DNA from: Microthrixaceae bacterium
GTDB taxonomy: Bacteria; Actinomycetota; Acidimicrobiia; Acidimicrobiales; Iamiaceae
Assembly: GCA_016702505.1 (NCBI GenBank)
Contig: JADJDU010000010.1
Location: 1 to 64,000 of the forward strand
DNA length: 64,000 nucleotides
Direction: 5' to 3'
Shown here piece by piece: positions 33,913 to 41,405 of this stretch; position 1 is the stretch's first letter; the number at the start of each line of letters is the position of its first letter. The position numbers and the translations under genes were made by a program. The notes below the pieces were generated by a model. It was not told the origin of the DNA. It searched no databases and worked only from the letters and a program-made list of their open reading frames with translations.

Positions 33913-35135
33913 TCAATCCATGGGGTCGAATCGGATGCCGGCGTGGGCCTCGAGTCGTTCCACCAGGCGGTCACCGAAGGCGGCAGCCGGGGTCCAGAAC
34001 CCTCCGGCCAGGTCGTCGGGGCCGGTCTCCACCAACGTGCCCGCGGCCTCGGCCAGCATGCGCGCCGTTCCGGCATAGCCCGGGTCGCGGTCGCCGGTGA
34101 CCGGGTGCGGATGGTCGAACCTGAGCGGGTGGTGCCGAAGAACCTCAGGTCGAACGAACCCTTCTCTTGGGTTTGCACGGTCGGTCCCTGGCCTGGCTTG
34201 GGCAGTACGTAGCGGGTGAGAGCGCGCCGGGTGGGACCGATCGCGGCCAGGCCCATCCCTGCCACCAGGCCTGCGGACAGGCCACCGGCCTTGGCTGCCC
34301 CGAGCGGGCCAGTGCCCATCGACATCGCTTCGTCGTAGGTGAAGTTCGGTCCCCACCGCTGGCCCAGCAGTGCGTTGGTGCGGTGGACGACCTTCACGTT
34401 CACGCCGGCCATCACGAACGGTGCCACCCACTGTCCAGAGACGTTGTCGTGCTTGGGGCCTCGCAACTCCGCTGAGATGGAGCCGGTTCGCAGGTCGACG
34501 GGGTTGAGCCCTCGGGCATCGGACAGGAAGCCGCGCAGGGTCGGATCCGACGATGCCTCATCCATCACGTTCATCATCGAGGCCATGGTTCCTCCGCTGG
34601 CCCCACCTCGGAGCGAGGCCACCCGCATGGCGACGGTCTCGCACGGCTCACCGAAACGTTCCATCGACAGCTGCTGGAGGTGCCATACACCCAGGTCCGA
34701 CGGCACGGAGTCGAACCCGCACGCCGGCACCAGCCGGGCTCCGCTCATCTCCGCTGCCGTGGTGTGCTCGTCGATCATCCGGCGGATCCACTGCGGCTCA
34801 CCGGTCGAATCGCAGTAGTCGGTGCCGGCCGCGACGGCCGCGGCCACCAGGGGTGAGCCGTGGACGGCGAAGGGGCCGACGGTGGACACGATCACCTTGG
34901 TCGACCGGGCCAGGTCGGCCAGAGCGGCACTGTCGGCGGCATCGGCCACCAGTCGTTCCTCGGCGCCCGTCTCGGCCGCCACCCGGGCCAGTTTGGCGGG
35001 GTCACGGCCGGCGATGGCCCAGCGAAGAGGACCGTCGGTGCCGTACCGCTCGACCAGACGGCGGGTCAGGATCTGGCCGACGAAGCTCGTGGCCCCGAAG
35101 AGGATCAGGTCGAAGGTGCGGCGTTCATTCCCCAT
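33913..35135 (-). CDS. Saccharopine-dehydrogenase-like enoyl reductase family (frameshift)
   Basis: About 407 residues after repair. It opens with an NAD(P)-binding Rossmann motif (LILFGATSFVGQILTRRLVE) and continues RWAIAGRDPAKLARVA, VIVSTVGPFAVHGSPLVAAA, DYCDSTGEPQWIRRMID and GARLVPACGFDSVPSDLGVW. This pattern fits the mycobacterial trans-acting enoyl reductase / saccharopine dehydrogenase NADP-binding family, which reduces lipid intermediates in mycobacteria. Frame shifts by one base near 34102; the proper end reads TGDRDPGYAGTARMLAEAAG and stops at 33913. Followed closely by a PNPOx-like gene on the same strand. Confidence 0.85.
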
Positions 35136-35154
35136 GGGTCAGGCCTACCAGGTA

Positions 35155-35820
35155 TCAGGCGGGTTCGGCCCTTCCTCCTGAACCAGGCTCTGGCACGGCC
35201 AAGCCCGCGGGCTGGTCAGGCTCCTGGGTCGCTTTGCCGAAGACCACCGACAGCGGGATTACGCCAGCCCACACCGGGAGGTCGAGATCCTCGGGATCGT
35301 CGACGGCGCCGTGGCCGCGCACCTTCACCGACCCTTCGATGATCGAAACGCACATCACCAGCGTCTTGCGCAGCTCGGTCGCGTTGGCGGGGCGGGCCTG
35401 GCCGGAACGACCGGGAACGGCGTGGTCCACAATGGCATCGAGGGCGGCAGCCTTCTCGGTGTCGTCGGTGACCTGACGACCCCGTCCCCGCAATACGACG
35501 CAGCGGAAGTTCATGGAGTGGTGGAAGGCGGAACGGGCCATCACCAGCCCGTCGAGGATGGTCACCGTCACGCACACCTCGGCCTCCACCCCGGACCTCA
35601 GCAGGCCGTTGGCCGCCGCTCCGTGCAGATAGAGACGGTCCTCGACCCGGCCGTAGGCCATTGGCAGAACGACCGGCCCCGATTCGGTGGCCACCCCGAT
35701 GTGGGCGACGTAGGCCTCGTCGAGGACCGAGTAGGCGAGCTCACCGTCGAAGGTCACCCGTTCCTTGGCCCGACGCGCTCGGGTCCGATCGGTCTCCAAC
35801 AGATCAGCGGTACCGGCCAT
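35155..35820 (-). CDS. Pyridoxamine 5'-phosphate oxidase-like flavoprotein
   Basis: 221 residues from the ATG at 35820 (or 35829). The FMN-binding split barrel is recognisable: KERVTFDGELAYSVLDEAYV, AHIGVATESGPVVLPMAYGR, LYLHGAAANGLLRS, VCVTVTILDGLVMARSAFHH and SMNFRCVVLRGRGRQVTDD. This is the NimA/HugZ-like group of the superfamily, not the vitamin B6 enzyme proper. Likely a flavin- or F420-linked redox enzyme; substrate unknown. It lies upstream of the enoyl-reductase-like gene on the same strand, 19 bases apart, probably an operon. Confidence 0.85.
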   Translation of the reverse strand: MAGTADLLETDRTRARRAKERVTFDGELAYSVLDEAYVAHIGVATESGPVVLPMAYGRVEDRLYLHGAAANGLLRSGVEAEVCVTVTILDGLVMARSAFHHSMNFRCVVLRGRGRQVTDDTEKAAALDAIVDHAVPGRSGQARPANATELRKTLVMCVSIIEGSVKVRGHGAVDDPEDLDLPVWAGVIPLSVVFGKATQEPDQPAGLAVPEPGSGGRAEPA

Positions 35821-35922
35821 GAGGCCCATCGTTGCTGTTGTGCACGCTCACCCTCCAACAGATTTCGAACCCCGTCTCGCTATCGCGGCCATCGGGCGAC
35901 GGTGTAGGCCTACATTGGGGCC

Positions 35923-36486
35923 ATGGCAGTTGAGCGCGGTTTCCGGTTCCTGGTGGCTACCTGCGGGTTGACCCTGGCGAGTGTGGCGATGGTGGGCTGT
36001 GGCGGCTCGTCGGACAAGGTCGCCGACAGCCCGACCACCGAGGCGAGATCGGTCGACACCGGATCGGCGGGTCCGGGTACCGAACAGGACCCGACCACCA
36101 CGACTACCTCTACCACCGTTCCCTCCACCACGGTCCCGTCCACGACGACCACGACCATCCCGACGACGACCGCGCCTCGCTCGGGCGGTGGCGGCGGAAC
36201 CAACGGCGGTGGCGGCGGAACCAACGGTGGTGGTGGTGGTGGTGGTGGCGGTGGCGGGGCTGGGTCGTCTGGTCCTTCGCCCGACGGTCTGCCCCCCGGC
36301 ATGACCTATGGGATGCCCTGCGAGGTTGGTTCCCACGCCGACTGCATCGACCCCGAAGGTGACGGGCAGGGTGTCCTGCTTCAGGATGGGGCCTTCTGCA
36401 TGTACGAAACTGCGGCGTCGATGGGACCGGAGATCTGCCTCGACCTCGACGGTGACGGCAAGGCCGGATACCCCGACGCCGGGTAG
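35923..36486 (+). CDS. Low-complexity lipoprotein
   Basis: 187 residues from the ATG at 35923. A lipoprotein signal ends TLASVAMVGCGGSS. A Thr-rich stretch (about residues 45-85) and a Gly-rich stretch (about residues 86-115, with GGGGGTNGGGGG repeats) form a long flexible spacer. The C-terminal ~70 residues form a small Cys-containing domain (MPCEVGSHADCIDPEGDG, FCMYETAASMGPEICLDLDG, DGKAGYPDAG) with four Cys and Asp-rich loops that may bind calcium. No family recognised. It should be exported and surface-anchored. Confidence 0.7.
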   Translation: MAVERGFRFLVATCGLTLASVAMVGCGGSSDKVADSPTTEARSVDTGSAGPGTEQDPTTTTTSTTVPSTTVPSTTTTTIPTTTAPRSGGGGGTNGGGGGTNGGGGGGGGGGGAGSSGPSPDGLPPGMTYGMPCEVGSHADCIDPEGDGQGVLLQDGAFCMYETAASMGPEICLDLDGDGKAGYPDAG

Positions 36487-36512
36487 CGCGACCAGCGGAG
36501 CAGCACCGCGAC

Positions 36513-36542
36513 CGGTCAATGATGACCGTGATGTCGTATAAT
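36513..36542 (+). promoter_or_regulatory. Promoter and operator of vapBC (leaderless)
   Basis: A perfect TATAAT (36537-36542) lies eight bases before the antitoxin ATG at 36550, so the message should start at or next to the ATG. The inverted repeat CGGTCA-ATGA-TGACCG (36513-36528) overlaps the -35 position, suited to autorepression. Confidence 0.65.
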
Positions 36543-36549
36543 GCGCATC

Positions 36550-36801
36550 ATGCGCACCACCGTCGCGATCGATGATCACCTTCTCGCCCAAGCCAGAGAC
36601 CAGGCCCGCAGGAGCGGGGTGTCGCTGGGTGCAGTCATCGAGGACGCCCTTCGGATGCAGTTCGCTCGTGTCGCTCCCGATTCGGCGCCCGAGATCCCGG
36701 TGTTCGCCGGTACCGGTGTTCACCCTGGGGTAGACCTCACCTCCAACAGGGCGCTGCGCGACCTGCTCGATGAGGGAACGGATCTGGACCAGCGGCGATG
36801 A
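36550..36801 (+). CDS. vapB: RHH antitoxin (VapB)
   Basis: 83 residues from the ATG at 36550; the earlier in-frame ATG at 36541 overlaps the -10 box and is unlikely. RHH domain: MRTTVAIDDHLLAQARDQAR, then SGVSLGAVIEDALRMQFARV. The tail PEIPVFAGTGVHPGVDLTSN would block the toxin. Overlaps vapC by four bases (ATGA). Confidence 0.87.
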   Translation: MRTTVAIDDHLLAQARDQARRSGVSLGAVIEDALRMQFARVAPDSAPEIPVFAGTGVHPGVDLTSNRALRDLLDEGTDLDQRR

Positions 36802-37235
36802 TCCTTCTCGACACCAACGTGGTGCTCGCCGCTCAGCGATCCGACCACCCCCATCACGGTGTTGCTCGGCCGTGGCTGGCTCACATCGTCGATCGGCGAA
36901 AGAGCTTCGGAGTTCCTGCCACCGTCTGGGCGTCCTTCGGCCGGCTCACCACCGATCGACGGGTGTTTCGGGAACCGACACCTATCGCTGATGCCTTCGG
37001 GTTCATTCGTGCAGTCGTGGGCCAGCCCGGGTATCAGCGGATCGAGGCCGGGGAGCGACACGTCGAGGTCTTTCAGGCGATGTGCATCGAAAACGAGGTT
37101 GCAGGGGGCCTCGTGGTCGATGCTCACCTAGCCGCGCTGGCCGTCGAGAACGGAGCGGCTTTGGCCTCCTTCGACCGCGACTTCGCTCGGTTCAGCAACC
37201 TCGAGTGGATCCTTCCCACCAGTCCAGGTCTGTGA
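36798..37235 (+). CDS. vapC: PIN-domain toxin (VapC)
   Basis: 145 residues from the ATG at 36798 (MILLDTNVVLAAQRSD). Active-site residues are in LLDTNVVLA, in VPATVWASFGRL (the usual Glu here is not obvious), in GGLVVDAHLAALA and in LASFDRDFARF. It has the mid-protein HVEVFQ segment common to this VapC branch. Complete and coupled to vapB. Followed by a hairpin that may end transcription. Confidence 0.87.
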   Translation: MILLDTNVVLAAQRSDHPHHGVARPWLAHIVDRRKSFGVPATVWASFGRLTTDRRVFREPTPIADAFGFIRAVVGQPGYQRIEAGERHVEVFQAMCIENEVAGGLVVDAHLAALAVENGAALASFDRDFARFSNLEWILPTSPGL

Positions 37236-37288
37236 CGCCTAAGGAGGCGAGCCGATAGGTGAGCCGACCCATAAGCACGGCATGGTTA

Positions 37289-37307
37289 ACCGAGGCGAAG
37301 CCTCGGT
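37289..37307 (+). terminator. Hairpin between convergent genes
   Basis: ACCGAGGC-GAA-GCCTCGGT forms a perfect 8-bp stem with a 3-base loop, 54 bases after vapC and 47 before the end of the convergent membrane-protein gene. No T run follows, as is common in high-GC actinobacteria. Confidence 0.5.
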
Positions 37308-37353
37308 CTGATCACCCTCGCAGCGACGACGACCGGACCTATCCGCTCGGGTC

Positions 37354-37734
37354 CTACGCGGTGAAGCGGACCAGGGCCAGGGCCAACACGAAGGCGGTTT
37401 CGGTGGGGATGGCCAGGCGGGTGTAGGGGTCATCGGCAGCGCGGTCCACGACGGTGCCCACCACCCGGGTGGTCAGGACGGCGACGGCCAGGAAAAGCAC
37501 ACCGGTGAGCGCCTCCAACTCCAGGCCTCGGCTCCACAGGTAGGCGGCGAACCCGGCCAGGCCCCATGACACGGCGCCGTAGTAGCAGCGGATCTCGGTC
37601 TTGCCGGCCGGGCGCACCCAGGCCAGCCCGAACCGGTCGGCCAGTTCGGGTCGGAACAGGAATCCGAACCCGAACACCACGAAGTATCCGATGGCCCCGA
37701 CAACTGCGAACTCGACGGCTGACATGGCCGACAT
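37354..37734 (-). CDS. Small four-helix membrane protein (DUF4345-like)
   Basis: 126 residues from the ATG at 37734 (or 37725). Four hydrophobic helices at about residues 8-28, 48-66, 74-92 and 106-124. The loop RPELADRFGLAWVRPAGKTE, then IRCYYGAVSWGLAGFAAYL, fits the DUF4345 pattern. Function unknown. It follows phoD on the same strand with 17 bases between and could be co-transcribed with it. Confidence 0.65.
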   Translation of the reverse strand: MSAMSAVEFAVVGAIGYFVVFGFGFLFRPELADRFGLAWVRPAGKTEIRCYYGAVSWGLAGFAAYLWSRGLELEALTGVLFLAVAVLTTRVVGTVVDRAADDPYTRLAIPTETAFVLALALVRFTA

Positions 37735-37751
37735 ATTGGCCGGTCTGACCC

Positions 37752-39335
37752 TCAGCCGGTGTAACGGGCTCCTCCGGTCACCGGGGTGGCGGGCGCGGCC
37801 GCCGGCGGTGGAGACTGCGGCGGTGGCGGCGAGCCCGGGGATCGGGCGTCGACCTCGGTGACGTGGGCCACCGAGATGGCGCCGTCGGGGATGGTGGCGT
37901 CGCTGACCACCTTGTAGGTGGCCACCAACTTTTCAGCGGTGAGGTCGACGACGGTGTAGCCCCGCTTGCGGGCGTTCACGTACTCGACCCACGGCAACGG
38001 CCGAACCAGGCCTTCGGCGGCGTCGACCAGGTCGGCGGGGAAGGTGGACGCGACCGAGGTACCGACCAGTTCGGTGCCGATCCGGGGCGTGGTGACGTCC
38101 TCGAGATCGTGGTGGAGGTGGGCGACGCCCGCCGCGTGGATGTCGCCGGTGCAGATCACCGGGTTGGGGCGGCGGCGCAACATCTCCCACACCGTCTGGC
38201 GGTCCTCGGGGTAACCGTCCCACTGGTCCAGGTTGAAGAACGGGCCGAACGGCATGGGGGCGAACACCGTCTGTTGGCCGACCACGTCCCACACCGAACC
38301 GGACGTCTCGAGCCCGTCGCCGAGCCAGGCTGTCTGGTTGGCGCCGAGCATGGTGCGACCCGAACCGACACGGTCGGGGCAGTCGGTGATGGCGCCATCA
38401 CACGGGGCCGGGTCCCGATATTGACGTCCGTCGAGCATGTGGAAGGTGGCCAGGTTGCCCCACGAGAAGCGCCGGTAGATCTTGAGGTCGGGTCCGGTGG
38501 GGGCCTCCAGGCGGACCGGCAGGTGCTCGAACCAGGCTCGGTAGCCGGCGGTGCGGCGGGCCAGGATCTGCTCGGAGGTCTGGTCGTTCTGTCCGACGTC
38601 GCCGGCGTAGTTGTTGTCGACCTCGTGGTCGTCCCAGACCGCCACCATCGGGGCGGCGTGGTGGGCGGCCTGGAGGTCGGCGTCGCTCTTGTAGACGGCG
38701 TAGCGGTTCCGGTAGTCGTCGAGGGTGAAGATCTCGGTCTCCCCCTGGGAGCGCACGGGCCCGGTGGCGGCGTTCTCATAGATGTAGTCGCCGAGGTGCA
38801 ACCACAGGTCGACGCCGTCGGCGGCGAGACCTCGCAAAGCGGTGTAGTAGCCCGACGAGTAGTGCTGGCACGACACGAACCCGAACCGCAGGGGAGCGGT
38901 GCCCGAGGCGGGGAGGGTGCGGCTGTGGGCCACGGGGCTGTCGAAGCCGTCGGCGCTGAAACGGACCCACCACTGCGAGTCGGGGTCGAGACCGTCGACG
39001 TCGACGTGGACGGTGTGGGCCAACTCCGCCACCGCGGTGGCCGAACCGGAACGGACGACCTTGGAGAACCCGGCGTCAGAAGCCACTTCCCAGGTGACGG
39101 CGACCGGGTCGGGGGCCATCCCCCCGCCGTTGGTGGGGTCGGGGGCCAGGCGGGTCCAGGCAACGAACCCGGTGCTGGTGGGGTCACCGGTGGCGACCCC
39201 GAGGGTGAACGGGTCGGCCCCGATCCGGGCGGTTCGGGTGGCGGCGGGCAGGGCGAGCCCGGCGGCTTGGATGCGAAGGGTGGCGACGGTGGCAGCCGCC
39301 CCCACGATCAACGAACGACGACCGATCTGCTCCAT
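37752..39335 (-). CDS. phoD: PhoD-family alkaline phosphatase/phosphodiesterase
   Basis: 527 residues from the ATG at 39335. A twin-arginine type signal (GRRSLIVGAAATVATL) marks export by Tat. An N-terminal PhoD_N immunoglobulin-like domain (ADPFTLGVATGDPTSTGFVA) precedes the metallophosphatase with its Fe/Ca ligands: FVSCQHYSSGYYTA (Cys), LHLGDYIYENA (Asp, Tyr), VAVWDDHEVDNNYAGD (Asp, Asn), FHMLDGRQYRD and CTGDIHAAGVAH (Asp, His). It releases phosphate from phosphate esters outside the cell. The C-terminus is a Pro-rich tail (SPPPPQSPPPAAAP). No Pho-box was recognised upstream. Confidence 0.92.
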   Translation of the reverse strand: MEQIGRRSLIVGAAATVATLRIQAAGLALPAATRTARIGADPFTLGVATGDPTSTGFVAWTRLAPDPTNGGGMAPDPVAVTWEVASDAGFSKVVRSGSATAVAELAHTVHVDVDGLDPDSQWWVRFSADGFDSPVAHSRTLPASGTAPLRFGFVSCQHYSSGYYTALRGLAADGVDLWLHLGDYIYENAATGPVRSQGETEIFTLDDYRNRYAVYKSDADLQAAHHAAPMVAVWDDHEVDNNYAGDVGQNDQTSEQILARRTAGYRAWFEHLPVRLEAPTGPDLKIYRRFSWGNLATFHMLDGRQYRDPAPCDGAITDCPDRVGSGRTMLGANQTAWLGDGLETSGSVWDVVGQQTVFAPMPFGPFFNLDQWDGYPEDRQTVWEMLRRRPNPVICTGDIHAAGVAHLHHDLEDVTTPRIGTELVGTSVASTFPADLVDAAEGLVRPLPWVEYVNARKRGYTVVDLTAEKLVATYKVVSDATIPDGAISVAHVTEVDARSPGSPPPPQSPPPAAAPATPVTGGARYTG

Positions 39336-39348
39336 GGTCCGGATGGTT

Positions 39349-39804
39349 TCACATCGACATCCCTGATGCGCCGGATCGGGGGTGGTCGCGGAGGTCTTCT
39401 TTCCAGGAGCGGAAACGCTGGTGGACGGTGCCGCTCGGGCCGGTGCCGGTCGCCGTCCCGTCGGCGTGGAGGCGGAAGGTCACCACAGTTGGCCCACTCA
39501 AGGAGCCGGTATCGGTGCCGGCGCTCTCCAAGGTGTCGACGTGGGCAGCCCAGTAGCGGGCGTCGGCCTTGGTGGCCGGCCCGGCCCGCCACAGGAGCCA
39601 CGGTCCGATCCTGCGCTTGTACTGGGCTTCGGGGGTTCCGGGCAGGTCGTCGCCCAGGTGCAACAGATCGTCGGGGGCCTCTATCCACGCCCGGGCGGGG
39701 ATCGAGCGGTCCCGTTGCGGGGTGGCGGGAAGGTCAGTGGTGTGGACCGGCCGGTCGTCGATCGGACGCTCGTGGTAGGGCAGAGCGTCGCCGGAGTTGT
39801 CCAT
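39349..39804 (-). CDS. Conserved hypothetical protein
   Basis: 151 residues from the ATG at 39804. Contains YHERPIDDRPVHTTDLPATP, ARAWIEAPDDLLHLGDDLPG and YKRRIGPWLLWRAGPATKAD, then a beta-rich end (TVVTFRLHADGTATGTGPSG, VHQRFRSWKEDLRDHP). The ordered sequence and codon use suggest a real gene; I do not recognise a family. It precedes phoD on the same strand, 13 bases apart, so the two may be one operon. Confidence 0.6.
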   Translation of the reverse strand: MDNSGDALPYHERPIDDRPVHTTDLPATPQRDRSIPARAWIEAPDDLLHLGDDLPGTPEAQYKRRIGPWLLWRAGPATKADARYWAAHVDTLESAGTDTGSLSGPTVVTFRLHADGTATGTGPSGTVHQRFRSWKEDLRDHPRSGASGMSM

Positions 39805-39833
39805 CGACCGAACGTAGCGGGCACACAGGTACG

Positions 39834-39884
39834 AATCGTCAGGTGGACCGAATCGTCAGGTGGCCTGAATCGTTAGGTGGGAGG
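39834..39884. repeat. 17-base direct repeats, three copies
   Basis: AATCGTCAGGTGGACCG, AATCGTCAGGTGGCCTG and AATCGTTAGGTGGGAGG start at 39834, 39851 and 39868. They lie in the divergent region between the 39349-39804 gene (start 30 bases away) and the HAD gene (start 26 bases away). The conserved core is AATCGTYAGGTGG. Confidence 0.7.
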
Positions 39885-39909
39885 CGTGTGCAACCGGGAG
39901 ACTGGGGTC

Positions 39910-40800
39910 GTGAAACGCGCAAACGACTCCTGGGACGGCCAGCCGATGGACCGGGCAGCTACCGATCAGAAGTCAGATGCCGCGGTCGACCTGGTGGTGA
40001 CCGATCTGGACGGGACCCTTTGGCACACCGACGATCACGTGGCTCCCGACGTGGTGGCTGCGTTCCTTCGACTGCAGGCGGCAGGGGTGCCGGTGCTGGT
40101 GGCTACCGGGCGGCGGATCGACAGCACCCGTCGGCCTCTGGCCGCGGTCGGTCTCGCCCCGCCCGCGGTGGTGCTCAACGGGGCGCTGGGGCTCGACCTG
40201 GCCAACGGTGTCCGCTTCCATCGGGCCCCGTACCGGCAGGGGGAAGCCGCGGCGGTGCTGGCGGCGTTCACCGAGGTCGGGCTCCAACCGGTGGTCCACG
40301 TGGACGGGGGAGAGGTCGACGGGATCCACGCCTTGTTGGGCCCGGCGCCGACCACCCACCCCGAACACGCTGCCAGCTTCGGCGATACCGCCCTCGTCGG
40401 TGACCTGGCCACCAACCTCGATCGCTACCCGGTGTTGGGATTCTCGGTCATCGGCGTCGACCACGCCGCCTGCGTGGCGGCCCGTGACGCGGTCGGCGAC
40501 TCTTCCGAACCCCACCTCGACCGGTCGCTCGACTATCCCGGTTTGGCCACCCTCACGGTGGCACCCAGTGGCCAGTCCAAGTGGGACGGGGTGCTGGCCT
40601 ACTGCGCCGCCCATGGTCTGGATTCGACCCGGGTCCTGGCCTTGGGCGATGGCAGCAACGACCTGGAACTGCTCGACAACGCCGCGGTGGCCCTCGTTCC
40701 CAAGGTGGCTCACCGTGAGGCGCTGGCCCGGGCCGACCACGTGATCCCCGCCGCCGCCGAGGGTGGCTGGGTCCAGGTCATCGATCACGTCTGGCCCTGA
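39910..40800 (+). CDS. HAD-superfamily (Cof-type) phosphatase
   Basis: 296 residues from the GTG at 39910; GTG 39877 or ATG 39946 are alternatives. HAD motif I VVTDLDGTLWHTDDHV, motif II LVATGRR, motif III Lys in SGQSKWDGVLAYC and motif IV LALGDGSNDLELLDNA are intact, with a C2-type cap between II and III as in Cof proteins that dephosphorylate sugar phosphates and pyridoxal phosphate. Cytoplasmic. Single gene downstream of the 17-base direct repeats. Confidence 0.88.
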   Translation: MKRANDSWDGQPMDRAATDQKSDAAVDLVVTDLDGTLWHTDDHVAPDVVAAFLRLQAAGVPVLVATGRRIDSTRRPLAAVGLAPPAVVLNGALGLDLANGVRFHRAPYRQGEAAAVLAAFTEVGLQPVVHVDGGEVDGIHALLGPAPTTHPEHAASFGDTALVGDLATNLDRYPVLGFSVIGVDHAACVAARDAVGDSSEPHLDRSLDYPGLATLTVAPSGQSKWDGVLAYCAAHGLDSTRVLALGDGSNDLELLDNAAVALVPKVAHREALARADHVIPAAAEGGWVQVIDHVWP

Positions 40801-40849
40801 CCAGCCGGGTCAGACATCCTGGCCGGCGGCTGGATCAGAATGCGAGCGC

Positions 40850-40864
40850 GACCCCGAAGGGGTC
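40850..40864 (+). terminator. Short perfect hairpin after the HAD gene
   Basis: GACCCC-GAA-GGGGTC, a 6-bp stem with a 3-base loop, lies 50 bases after the HAD stop and 34 before the sigma factor ATG. It could end the HAD message or act in the sigma-factor leader. No T run. Confidence 0.35.
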
Positions 40865-40897
40865 TGATGCGTGTGTGGTTCAGAGGACGGGAGCCCC

Positions 40898-41392
40898 ATG
40901 GACGACTTCGCACAACTGGTGAGAGGTGAGAGCCGGGGACTCATCGCGGCCGTCCAGGCCATCGTGGGCGACCGTTCCCGGGCCGAGGAGATCGTCCAGG
41001 ACGCCTTCGAGAAGGGCTACCGGAGCTGGTGGCGGGTTTCGCGCCTCGACCGGCCGGGGGCATGGGTCCGGCGGGTGGCCATCAACGAGGCCATCTCGGT
41101 GGGTCGACGACGAGCCAGCGAGGACCGGGCGGTGGCCCGACTCACCGCCCTGGCGGCCACCGGGCCGGGTTCGGACCCGCTGGCCGCGCTCGACGACGAG
41201 GGGGTGTGGGCCGCGGTACGGGCCCTGCCCGATGATCAGGCCTCGGCGGTGGCCCTTCGCTACGGCGCCGACCTCGGGGTCGAAGACATCGCCCAGACGC
41301 TCGGGGTGAGCGTCCCCGCGGTCAAGTCCCTCCTCCATCGGGGCCGCGCCTCGTTGCGTGGTTCCGAGCAGTTGCAGTCCTACGTCTCGTGA
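40898..41392 (+). CDS. ECF RNA polymerase sigma factor
   Basis: 164 residues from the ATG at 40898. Region 2 is present (SRAEEIVQDAFEKGYRSWWR, then RPGAWVRRVAINEAISVGRR) and region 4 (LPDDQASAVALRYGADLGVE, then DIAQTLGVSVPAVKSLLHRG). This SigE/Sig70-ECF type directs polymerase to promoters controlled by an extracytoplasmic signal. The gene is followed after 13 bases by a membrane protein with a short cytoplasmic N-terminus and a large outer beta-propeller, a plausible anti-sigma partner. Confidence 0.9.
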   Translation: MDDFAQLVRGESRGLIAAVQAIVGDRSRAEEIVQDAFEKGYRSWWRVSRLDRPGAWVRRVAINEAISVGRRRASEDRAVARLTALAATGPGSDPLAALDDEGVWAAVRALPDDQASAVALRYGADLGVEDIAQTLGVSVPAVKSLLHRGRASLRGSEQLQSYVS

Positions 41393-41405
41393 AGGCAGGT
41401 TCGCC

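Noticed and set aside
36180..36260. Gly-rich repeat as a sign of a PE_PGRS-like or collagen-like protein
   Set aside because: It is a short low-complexity linker in a lipoprotein; no repeat pattern of those families.
37863..40403. Very long plus-strand frame opposite phoD and beyond
   Set aside because: Antisense shadow with Gly/Val/Arg-rich composition; phoD on the other strand has all metal ligands.
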